Source: Cytophagales bacterium (GTDB lineage Bacteria > Bacteroidota > Bacteroidia > Cytophagales > Cyclobacteriaceae). Taken from it: a stretch of 64,000 nucleotides of DNA. Under the pieces are notes generated by a model. That model was not told the origin of the DNA. It saw nothing but the letters and a program-made list of their open reading frames with translations, and searched no databases. Positions within the stretch are counted from its first letter, which is position 1. Each line of letters starts with the position of its first letter. The translations under genes were made by a program, and so were the position numbers. Positions 1-12,300 of the stretch are shown piece after piece. The DNA lies in NCBI GenBank assembly GCA_033344775.1, contig JAWPMT010000004.1:620001-684000 (forward strand), written 5' to 3'.

Positions 1-3000
1 TGCGCCGCCTGATGCGGTAATCGCATAAGTTCCCGTAGGGCTTGTCTCATCAGCGGTCGTGCTTGCCGTAGGTTCAGCCGTTAAGTTCGTGGCGTCATCT
101 CCATTCTGGAAGCCAGAATAGTTCACTGTCAAGCTTGGATTAGTGGCACCGTAAGTTTTGCTTTGATCATCAGCAGTCACACTTAGGGTAGCCTGGTTTA
201 TCGTCAACGTCCCGTCGGTATAACTGAATGCATAGTTATCCGCTACGCCACCTGAAGCCGTAATGGCGTAGGTACCTACTGCGCTTGTTGCTTCAGCAGT
301 AGTTGCTGCGGTTGGTGCTGTACTCAAACTTGTTTCATCGTCCCCATTCTGGAAGCCTGAATAGGTGACTGTCAATGCTGGATTAGCTGCACCATACGTT
401 TTGCTTTGATCCTCTGCCGTTACACTTAGTGTAGCCTGATTTACCGTCAATGTTCCATCGGTATAGTTGAACGTATAGTTATCCGCTAAGCCACCCGAAG
501 CTGTGATCGCATAAGTTCCCGTAGGGCTTGTCTCATCAGCCGTGGTACTGGCTGTGGGTTCAGTGGTCAATGACGTCTCATCATCTCCATTCTGGAAGCC
601 TGAGTAAGTGACTGTCAAAGCAGGATTAGCCGCACCATACGTTTTGCCTTGGTCATCAGCCGTTACACTTAGGGTAGCCTGATCTACCATCAATGTTCCA
701 TCGGTATAGTTGAACGTATAGTTATCCGCTGAGCCACCCGAAGCTGTGATCACATAAGTTCCTATAGGGCTTGTCTCATCAGCCGTGGTACTGGCTGTGG
801 GTTCAGTGGTCAATGACGTCTCATCATCTCCATTCTGGAAGCCTGAGTAGGTGACTGTCAATGCTGGATTAGCTGCACCATACGTTTTGCTTTGATCCTC
901 TGCCGTTACACTTAGTGTAGCCTGATTTACCGTCAATGTTCCATCGGTATAGTTGAACGTATAGTTATCCGCTAAGCCACCCGAAGCTGTGATCGCATAA
1001 GTTCCCGTAGGGCTTGTCTCATCAGCCGTGGTACTGGCTGTGGGTTCGGTGGTCAATGACGTCTCATCATCTCCATTCTGGAAGCCTGAGTAAGTGACTG
1101 TCAAAGCAGGATTAGCCGCACCATACGTTTTGCCTTGGTCATCAGCCGTTACACTTAGTGTAGCTTGATTTACCGTCAGGGTACCATCAGTATAAGTGAA
1201 CGTGTAGTTATCCGCTACGCCACCTGAAGCCGTAATTGCGTAGGTACCTACTGCGCTTGTTGCATCAGCAGTAGTTGCTGCGGTTGGTGCTGTACTCAAA
1301 CTTGTTTCATCGTCCCCATTCCGGAAGCCTGAATAGGTGACTGTCAATGCTGGATTAGCTGCACCATACGTTTTGCCTTGGTCATCAGCCGTTACACTTA
1401 GGGTAGCCTGGTTTATCGTCAACGTCCCGTCGGTATAACTGAATGCATAGTTATCCGCTACGCCACCTGAAGCCGTAATTGCGTAGGTACCTACTGCGCT
1501 TGTTGCATCAGCAGTAGTTGCTGCGGTTGGTGCTGTACTCAAACTTGTTTCATCGTCCCCATTCAGGAAGCCTGAATAGGTGACTGTCAATGCTGGATTA
1601 GCTGCACCATACGTTTTGCTTTGATCCTCTGCCGTTACACTTAGGGTAGCCTGATTGACCGTCAAGGTTCCATCGGTATAGTTGAACGTATAGTTATCCG
1701 CTAAGCCACCCGAAGCTGTGATCGCATAAGTTCCTATAGGGCTTGTCTCATCAGCCGTAGTACTGGCTGTGGGTTCAGTGGTCAATGACGTCTCATCATC
1801 TCCATTCTGGAAGCCTGAGTAAGTGACTGTCAAAGCAGGATTAGCCGCACCATACGTTTTGCCTTGGTCATCAGCCGTTACACTTAGTGTAGCTTGATTT
1901 ACCGTCAGGGTACCATCAGTATAAGTGAACGTGTAGTTATCCGCTACGCCACCTGAAGCCGTAATTGCGTAGGTACCTACTGCGCTTGTTGCATCAGCAG
2001 TAGTTGCTGCGGTTGGTGCTGTACTCAAACTTGTTTCATCGTCCCCATTCTGGAAGCCTGAATAGGTGACTGTCAATGCTGGATTACCTGCACCATATGT
2101 CTTGCTTTGATCATCAGCAGTTACATTTAGTGTAGCCTGGTTTATAGTCAATGAGCCATCGGTGTAAGTGAACGTATAGTTATCCGCTACCCCTCCTAAA
2201 GCTGTGATTGCATAATTTCCCGTAGAACTTGTTTCATCAGCAGTAGTTGCTGCAGTAGGTTCAGTGGTCAATGACGTTTCATCATCTCCATTCTGGAAGC
2301 CTGAATAACTCACGGTCAAAGCAGGATTAGCTGCACCATACGTTTTGCTTTGATCCTCTGCCGTTACACTTAGTGTAGCCTGATTTACCGTCAATGTTCC
2401 ATCGGTATAGTTGAACGTATAGTTATCCGCTAAGCCACCCGAAGCTGTGATCGCATAAGTTCCCGTAGGACTTGTCTCATCAGCCGTGGTACTGGCTGTG
2501 GGTTCGGTGGTCAATGACGTCTCATCATCTCCATTCTGGAAGCCTGAGTAAGTGACTGTCAAAGCAGGATTAGCCGCACCATACGTTTTGCCTTGGTCAT
2601 CAGCCGTTACACTTAGTGTAGCTTGATTTACCGTCAGGGTACCATCAGTATAAGTGAACGTGTAGTTATCCGCTACGCCACCTGAAGCCGTAATTGCGTA
2701 GGTACCTACTGCGCTTGTTGCATCAGCAGTAGTTGCTGCGGTTGGTGCTGTACTCAAACTTGTTTCATCGTCCCCATTCTGGAAGCCTGAATAGCTCACG
2801 GTCAAAGCAGGATTGGCTGCACCATATGTCTTGCTCTGATCATCAGCAGTTACATTTAGTGTAGCCTGGTTTATAGTCAATGAGCCATCGGTGTAAGTGA
2901 ACGTATAGTTATCCGCTACCCCTCCTGAAGCTGTGATTGCATAATTTCCCGTAGAACTTGTTTCATCAGCAGTAGTTGCTGCAGTAGGTTCAGTCGTCAA

Positions 3001-3380
3001 TGACGTGGCATCATCTCCATTCTGGAAGCCTGAATAACTCACGGTCAAAGCAGGATTAGCTGCACCATACGTTTTGCTCTGGTCATCTGCAGTTACACTA
3101 AGTGTAGCCTGATTGACCGTCAAGGTTCCATCGGTGTAAGTGAACGAATAGTTATCCGCTAGGCCACCACTTGATGTGATCGCATAAGATCCCGTAGGAA
3201 TTGTTTCATCAGCGGTTGTGCTTGCTGTTGGTACTGTCGTCAATGTCGATTCATCATCGCCATTCTGGAAACCTGAGTAACTCACAGTCAAGCTTGGGTT
3301 AGATGCACCGTAGATCTTGCTCTGATCGTCAGCTATTACGGTAAGAGTCGCCTGATTGATCGTCAGGTCGCCAGCTATAT
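1..3380 (-). repeat. 243-bp tandem array coding 81-residue MBG-type domains
   Basis: The anchor CCATTCTGGA (or a one-base variant) recurs at 101, 344, 587, 830, 1073, 1316, 1559, 1802, 2045, 2288, 2531, 2774, 3017 and 3260, always 243 bp apart, so at least 14 units lie in the window and the array continues leftwards. Each unit encodes 81 residues with the motifs DDQSKTYGAANPALTV, SYSGFQNGDD and DNYTFTYTDGTLTVNQATL. Units from 1081, 1810 and 2539 appear identical over more than 200 bp, giving a 729-bp higher-order period, and units from 344 and 830 also match closely. The pattern suggests recent unequal crossing-over or gene conversion. The exact copy number may be affected by assembly. Confidence 0.97.
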
Positions 3381-6300
3381 AGGTAATAACATAATTATCA
3401 CTGGTCAAGCCTGTTGGAACAATGACGCCACTGTAAGTGCCTACATTCACATCGGAGATGTTGTTGAAGGCCAGGGTTCCAGTCAGGAACGTCTCATCTT
3501 CTCCCGATACAAAAGTGCCGAAGTTAACAGTGTTACCAGTGTTGGCATCTTCCCCATAAGTGACCGTTCTGTTATCCCCAGTGATGGTCAAGGAAGCTTG
3601 GGTAACCGTCAAATCTCCATTGGTGTAGTTGATCTCATAATTGGCTGCAGTGATCGTATTGTTCGTGTCGAACCACTTGATCGCACCTACATAAGGCACC
3701 GCATCCACCAGATAGTGGCCATTGATATAAAGTGTTCCGCCTTCATTCACATCCGCGATGATCCCATCAGGACTGATCGACAATACACTCGCATCATCAC
3801 CATTTACAAAGCCAGAGTAGGTCACCGGATGGTTTTGGACCGTAGTAGTTCCATAGACAAAGCTGGCATCATCCAATCGAGCAGTCAATGTGGCTTTATT
3901 CACGGTTAAAGTGCCGTCTGAATAAGTGAAGGAATAGTTATCATCCACTCCACCAGCAGCAGTAATCGCATAGTCACCTACCACACTTGCAGCAGTAGCG
4001 GTGGTACTGGCAACCGGAACTGTATTCAAAAAACCGGCATCATCTGCATTCACAAAACCTGAGTAACTCACCGTCAAAGCCGGATTTGCAGCACCATAAG
4101 TTTTGCTCTGGTCATCAGCCGTCACCACCAGGTCTTTCTTATTCACCGTCAAAGTCTGAATTACCGGATCGGCTGCTGCAAACGTCGCACTCCCAGCTTG
4201 ATTGGCAGTAATGTTCACCATACCCACTCCTACGATCGTTACCTCGCCCGTACTTGTTACCGTGGCAACGGCAGGATTATCCCCTATATAGGTTACCGCA
4301 TTTCCAGAGGCTCCGCCGGTTGCACCCAAAGTGAACATCGCATCTCCATAAGTCACATCAGTCAACGCATTGAAGGTGATCATCTGCAGCAATCTATCGG
4401 TGATGGTCAACGTGCCATCCGTGAAGTTGATGTTGTAATTTCCGCCTGCTGTCAACGTTCCTTGCTGAATTGCATAATCACCCAACGTCTCTCCAACTAC
4501 CCTTTGAAGATTACCAGTCAGTTGGTCTCCATTGATCAGAGCCACTGAAGTGAGCGTGTATGTGAGCGCAGGATCTGCCGTACCTTGTACTTTCGTTTTG
4601 TTGTCCGCTGTAATTGATAAGGCAATTGGATCGATAGTCAATGTAGCGGGCAATACGATGGAAAGCGTGTAATTAGGTCCTGCCGACAGTGTTCCCAAAC
4701 CAATAGCATAGCTTCCCGCATCTTCGCCCGGATTACGTGCCAATGTCCCGGTAAATTCATCCCCAGCTACCAGAATGGAGCCTGGAAATAAACTGTAAGT
4801 CAGTTCTGGATCACTATTACCATATATTTTATCAGGACTGGAAACAAGAAGCCCAATGGGTCTTTGGCTAATGGTTAAATCATCAGGAACATAGGTCAAA
4901 TCGTAGTTAGACCCTGCATCTAATGTACCCTGGTTGATGGCATAAGTACCTATGTCCTCACCGGCATCCCGAGTCAACACCCCGGTAAAAGCATCACTGA
5001 ACTGCAAAGCTCCATCACTAAGCTGATAACTCAGCAGAGGATCGGAATTACCATAGGTTTTAGTTTGTGCATCAGCAGTTACGGTAATTGCACGGGTACC
5101 AATGGTCAGGTCATTACTCACAAAATTCAAAAAGTAATTGATCCCTCCATCGAGTGTACCCAGATTGATGGCATAATTTCCAACATCCTCGCCATTGGCT
5201 CTACCTAGCGCCCCACTCAACACATCGCTTCCTTGCAGAGCGCCGCTTGCGATCTGATATGTAAACGTAGGATCCAGTTCACCATAAGTTTTACTCTGAG
5301 GATCCGCCGTTATCGTAAGGATTCTCTCAGTAATAGACAAAGAACCATTACTGATGAACGTAATGTCATAATTTGATCCGGCCGTTAAGGTACCTTGCCT
5401 GATCGTATAAGTACCTGCATTTTCACCCAGGTCTCGGGTTAAATCACCTGTGAACATATCGCTACCCACCAAAGTACCAGAAGCGATAATCGGTGTAAAT
5501 GCAGGATCAATATCCCCATAAGTTTTAACCTCTGATTGCGCCCTCACAAAGAGGGGTCGAGCATTAATGGTCAAGTCCTCTGATTGGTAGGTAATCGTAT
5601 AGTTACTGCCCGCATCCAGGGACCCCTGGTTGATAGAATATGCTCCTACCCCTTCTCCCGCATCTCTGGTCAGTGCCCCGGAAAGAACATCACTTCCTTG
5701 TAGTGCACCTGAGGTAACTTGATAGGTGAGCGAAGGATCAGGGTCACCATAGGTCTTGCTTGTCGCATCCGCCGTTACCGTTATTGCCCTTGCGCCAATA
5801 GTCAAATCATCTGAAACATAACTGATATGGTAATTGGCATTATCCAACGTACCTTGCTCAATGGTATAAGCTCCAGTGTTTTCACCAACTACACGCGACA
5901 AGCTACCTGAGATAACATCCGTGCTTGCTGTGGTACTTAGCAAAGATCCATTAGTTATTTGATGCGTCAGTACCGGATCAGCATCACCATAGGTTTTACT
6001 TTTTGGATCCGCGGTGACGGTTATGGGTCTTGCAGTCACGGAGAGGTTGAAGTTATTGGAGGTGGTCACATCGTAATTGAATATACGGTCTACACCACTA
6101 CCATCTAAAATTTCAACACCAGTAGCATCATTCACATTGTTTTCGGTGAATACATGAGTTCCTACGCCGCGTAATTGAACAATGGGAACAAAAACTGATG
6201 ATTCCGTTAAGGTTAGTGTTTCTCCTGGTGCTACAGAACCTGCAGAGATGTTAAATACTGCCCCGGGGAAGCTTTCACCGTAAACGACTGTTGCGTCCTC

Positions 6301-9300
6301 TATGGAATAGGTGATCGGGCGTCGGGTGATGGAAAAAGTACCTGATTCAAAAGTTAAATCATAATTTCCAGCATTGGTAACAGACAAATCACCCTGATTG
6401 ATATTTAAGGGCAAACCACCAGGAAGTCCAGACCGGGTCTCATCAATCGTTTCGCCAGACTCGCGAGTTAGACTTCCGGTAAAGGTATCACCTACTGCCA
6501 GACTGCCATTTGTCACCTGATAAGTAAGCGATGGATCAGCATCACCATACACTTTTGTAGATGGATCTGCGGTCACCGTGATTGGGCGGGCTGTAACGGT
6601 CAGGTTTTCGGAGAGAAACGAAATGGTATAATTGGGATTTCCAAGCGTTCCCTGGTTGATGGAATAGGTGCCCACGTCCTCACCTGCTACTCTTTCCAAA
6701 GAACCAGAAAGCACATCGCCATTGATCAACGTACCACTAAATATACCAAAGGTCAATTCAGGATCGGGATCCCCATACAATTTGGATTTGATTTCTGAGG
6801 TCACCGATATGCCTAATGGGTTAATCGTAAGGTCATCGGAAACGAAGGTGATTGCATAGTTACTGTTATCTAATGTCCCTTGTTCAATGGCATAATTACC
6901 GACGTTTTCACCTACAGCACGTGACATATCTCCTGTCAGCACATCGCTTCCCTGCAATGCTCCAGTAGTAACCTGATAGGTCAATGTGGGATCTGCATTA
7001 CCATATACCTTGCTTTGCGCATCAGCAGTTACGTTGATCGGTCGGGCATTAATGCTCAGATCATTGGAATCAAAAGTGATGGCATAGTTGCTGTTATCAA
7101 TCGTGCCCTGTTCGATGGTATACGTACCCACATTTTCACCAGCGACACGAGTCAGACTGCCGATAAGCACATCGCTTCCCTGCAAGTCTCCGGCAGTCAC
7201 TCGGTAGGTAAAAGCTGGATCAGCGTCACCATAAGTCTTGCTTTTCGCATCAACCGTTACCGTAATATCTCTTCTGGTAATGGACAATGAACCAGTAGTC
7301 AAAAAAGTGATATGGTAATTCGCGCCTAAGGTTAACGTTCCCTGCTGGATGGTATAGGCACCCACATCTTCACCAACATCTCGGGTCATAGCACCAGTAA
7401 ATGCATCACTTCCTACCAAACTTCCCGATGCAATAATTGGAGTAATAGACGGATCGACATCACCATAAATTTTGACCTCTGACTGTGCTCGGACAAAGAT
7501 TGACCTTGTCCCTATGGTTAAATCCCCTTCGACAAACGAGATATTGTAATTCGAAGAGGTCAAACCTTCAGGAATGATCACTCCCGAGTAGGTTCCGATA
7601 TTTACATCTGTGATGTTCGTGAATGATAAGTCTCCACCTAGCACACTTTCATCTTCGCCGGTAATGAACCCTGAATAAGTAACCGTATTTCCTGCATCGG
7701 CATCGTCGCCGTAAGTAATGCTGCGGTTATCCGCTGTAATCGTGAGATTCTTCTCCGTAATGGTCAATTCACCTGCCTCAAAGTTGATGGCATAGTTTGC
7801 GTTGGTCAATCCTCCATTTGGGATGATGGTACTTGCATACACTCCCACGTTGACCTCTGTGATGATGTCGAACAAGACCGTACCGGCAAAATCCGCCGCC
7901 GTTTCTCCATTGGCCAGGCCACGCTTACCTGGTTCATCATAGGGTTCGAAAATCACCGAATGTCCCGTATTCGCATCCTCACCATAGGTGATCGATTTCG
8001 GATTGGCTGTGACATTCACGGGACGCGCAGTTACGGAAGTAATATCACCTGACTCAAAAGTGATGGCATAATTATTCGAGGTTATGCGCAGTTCCGGATT
8101 GCTTTCCCAGGTAATGGCACCGACATAAGGCCCACCAACGTTGTAATTACCACCTGTTCCCAAATTCAGAAAGATGGCAGTTGGTGAGCCTAAAGTTACA
8201 TTGAGAACAGACTCGGTTTCACCATTTACAAACCCGGTATAAGTAGCCGGATGATTATTGGCGCCGATTTCACCATAGACAATGCTTGCATCATCCAAAC
8301 GAGCGGTCAACGGCGCCTTATCAATAGTAAACGTACCGGTTGCTTGTGTTGCAGTGAAATTTGTTTCACTCGCCGCGAGATTTACCCGCACATCATAAGC
8401 TCCTGCGTCTACTGGTAAGGTCGTACTGAAGGTTCCAGTTCCCTCAGGGCTATATTCGATCATCAGGCTCAAAGTCGGACTTCCTCCAGCATCATTGGCC
8501 GTAGGGCTAATGCCTTGACCAATACCTGAATAAGTAGGGTTGGTAACCGGCAGATTCAAATTGATAGTAGAGGCAAAAGGATCGACCGTTAGATTTTGTG
8601 TCACATTTGTTGCCGGCAAATAGGTACCATCGCCGGCTTGCGAGGCTGTAATCGTCGTAGTTCCTATTCCTACTACTGTAACAGTGTTTCCGGAGATGGT
8701 GGCTACAGCAGGATCAGAGCTTGCATATGTTACCCCAAGACCTGAAGAGGCGGTAGCCCCTAAATTGAAATCTGCATCGCCAAAAGTTACATTCGAAAGC
8801 GCATTGAAAGTGATGGACTGTGGCAATCCCTCCACTACGCCGTTTCCGGAGCCATCCACATAGTTACTGACAGAACCAGTCAAAGCAAAGGAGTTAAATG
8901 TCGCGTTATTTCCAGAGGTGCTTCGATCAGGTACCTGAGTCAACCCAGTATTATCTCCATTGATGGTTCCTTCGCTGAAGTTGTAGTACAGCACAAGTCC
9001 TGATTCAGTACCTTGAAGTTCAATGTCTTTGTTTGCAAGAATTTCAGCATCAGTACGGGCCACATTCCACAATCTGATCTCATCCATAGCTCCATCAAAC
9101 GGATATGGATCACCGGCAACATCCCTACTTGCTCCGATTAACAAAGGCTCAGTATTTGTAGCCATAGTACCAGTCACAGATGTATTTGATGAAACCTCAG
9201 TTCCATCTATCAAAATAGACGTTTTTTGAGCTGTACCATCCCATTTCACAGCCAAATGATGCCATGTTTCAGCAGTTAGTCCAGACCAAGTATAATCTGT

Positions 9301-12300
9301 AAATCCTGCACCAACACCAGCATGATAAAAGCGCATCAATTTAGATGGGGCATAGACCATCAAACCATAACTATCGCTGTATCTCGATTTACTAAATATA
9401 GCTCTCCAATCAAGACCAGCAGCCACAGTGTTCAATTGATCAAAATTCAGCCATGCCTCGAAAGTAAATTCATTAACATCCAATGAATTAGCATCTGGAA
9501 CCGAGAGGTAATCATAATTTGACAGACTACCTGCCTGATCAAAATGCAGGGCTGGTGCTGGGTTGATGGTAACAACAAAACTGGATTCTCTTGTACATCC
9601 AGTACCCGCATCTTCATTGAAGATGTAGATTGTTTGTGTACTGCTTATCGGGTCTCCCGCACTCAAGGGTGTACCTGTTCCTCCTGTTGCAGTGAAATAG
9701 TTCCCATTAGTAAGACCTGGTAACGTATATGTACCAATGGTGGTAACATCTGCCAATTGATCAACGGGCAAGTTCTCGATTGTGATGGTAAAACTATTCT
9801 CATCGATACAGGATGGATTTACACCCGTTCCGTAAACGTACAGCGTAGCCGTACTGGTAATTGGATCTCCGGCACTGTATGCTGTACCCATACCACCAAG
9901 TGCTGAAAAATAATTTCCTGAAGTCAAGGCTGGTAGCACATATGGACTACCATCACAGACCAAAACGTCTGCCGGATTATCAACAGAAAAATTCTCTTGT
10001 GTAGCGGCGATCGTCAGTATTTGCTGCTGATCAATTGCCGGAGCGTTGTTCACATCACCCGCCTGAGAAGCGGTAATAGTAGCAAAACCGGCACCGACTA
10101 TGGTTGCAATGTTACCAGAGATGGTCGCCACACCTAAATCATCACTAACAAAAGTCAAAGTAGCACCTGTGCTTGAGGTAGCATAAAGCGATAAATCAAT
10201 CGTTGTTTGCCCACATGCCACTTCAGGAATGGCATTGAAAGTGATCGTTTGTGAGCCCTGATCGATCGTATAGGTGCCTGTTACTTCAGCAGCGGAATAA
10301 TTGATCTCACTTGAAGCAAGGTTTGCTCGAACATCATAAATCCCTGCATTGGTTGGTGCCGTATTGCTGAATGGATCGGCGGACCCCTGAATTTTGTATT
10401 CCGTCAGAATAGCTAGTGTAGGATTGCTACTAATATCATTGGCAGTTGGGCTAATTCCCTGTGGACTCCCTGAGTATTCCGGATTGGTACCTGGCAAGTT
10501 CAGACTTATAGTCGTCGCAAAAGCTGTAATTGAAAAGTCTTCACTGACACTGCCCGCGTAATCAGTATTGGAAGCTTTCACGAAAGCAGTTACCGTATAG
10601 TCACCAGCATTAGTTGGTGCTGTTGCACTGCTAGCATAGGTAGTTCCATTTCTTCCCTCATAGGTCAGTTCAAGATCCCCAACAGGAATAGGAGGTGTCA
10701 AGGTAGCCACACTTACGGTATAAGCTTTTTCAGTCCCATCGAAGATCAGGCTTGCTGGCGCATTGAATGTCACATCAGAAGCAGTAATTTGGGGTTTATC
10801 AAATGCGGTTGGCGTATCTGTCATTTGCAACGAACAAGGCCCATTCAAGATCAACTCTTCGATCCAGTTGGTGTTATTACCAAGGGCATTTACCAATGTT
10901 CCGGTATGGTTGCCACCGGACAAATCAGCTATACTGTTGCCGGATGTTTCACTGTAGGTATAATTCAATACCAGATTGGTTTGCGGGGTAGTGAAAGTGG
11001 TGTTCATGTTGTTAGCGATATCCGAAGCGGACCTGATCACACTCCAAATACGGGTATTGGCTACAGCACCACCGATCAACTTTGTTGCATCACTGGTGGC
11101 TTCATGATTTCTTCCTAATCTCCAGTTACCGCCGAAAGAAGTCCCAAAGCCGAATGAAAAACCACTTCCAACCTGAATTCCGTTTAGATAAAATAATAAT
11201 GAATTACCATCGAAACTTGCAGCGACATGGAACCATTCATCTTTTGGATAAGCAACTCCAGTAGTATTTGTTACCCCTTCCTCAGGATCAGAATTACCTG
11301 CAAATATCAGCCCTCCTGATATGTTAATGTATAATGGAATTCCTACTCCAAAACCACTATCAAATTGTTCATGGGTTATAATGGATGCATTCACATCTGT
11401 ATCATCAGATGATGGGATATATACCCATGTCTCAACTGTTGATTGAAAAATAGTCCCTCCCGATAAAACAGGTATTGTTGCATAATCATCCGCACCATCA
11501 AAACTTAAGGAATTTCTGACACCATCTCCTGGCACGCTGGCAGCAGCAAGCACATTGTAGGTAGTAGGAGCGGAAATCGTTTCTGTAGTAAACGCCAGCA
11601 CCGAGCCATTTCCTGCCAAAGGACCCTGAAGAACCGTATTATCAGAGTTATTTCTCAAGTAATAATCAACGCCTAGTTGCGAACTACTCAAAGAAACATC
11701 TGCTGATGTGGCATTCGATTGCGTTAATACAACTGTTTGCTCCTGGATGGGAGTAATTGTCACAACAGGCTTGTCAGTCATGACTAATGAGCTTGATCCC
11801 AACTCGGCATATACTTCATAAGTCTTGCTGGCTGTCAGAGTTTCCGCAGTAAATGAGATACCAGCGCCCGTACCTACCACAGGACCTTGAATTACAGAAT
11901 TATCCGAATTATCCCTTAGATAGTAATTAACATTTTGCTGTGTACTTCCTACAGAAACAGTGGTAGTCACTTCACAAATTGCTGATGTTTCAGATGCACT
12001 TACAGTTTGATCAATTAAGCCAATTGGATCTACTGTAAGGCTTTGTATCACATCCGATGCTGGATCATAAACCCCTCCTCCTGCTTGACTTGCAGTAATG
12101 TTGGTAGTTCCCTCACCCACGATCGTGACTGTATTTCCCGAAACAGTGGCCACTGATGTATTAGCGCTTGTAAAAGTCACCCCTAAGCCAGAGCTGGCTG
12201 TCGCTGTTAGATTGAATGTCGGGTCACCTAATGTGACATTAGCCAATGGATTAAAGGTTATGCTCTGAGGTTGACCTTCAATGGTAATGGTGACATCTTT

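Noticed and set aside
1-3380. Regular repeats considered as a CRISPR array
   Set aside because: The period is 243 bp, the whole unit is conserved and it translates in frame as an 81-residue domain; there are no variable spacers.
3598-4548. Plus-strand frames of 103 and 116 codons opposite the adhesin
   Set aside because: They lie antisense to strongly conserved MBG domain coding sequence and show no domain or start context.
8940-9122. Minus-strand 60-codon frame inside the adhesin
   Set aside because: Out of frame with the adhesin, whose own frame reads a LamG motif here.
10763-11264. Several overlapping plus-strand frames of 60-109 codons
   Set aside because: Antisense shadows of a LamG domain in the adhesin frame.
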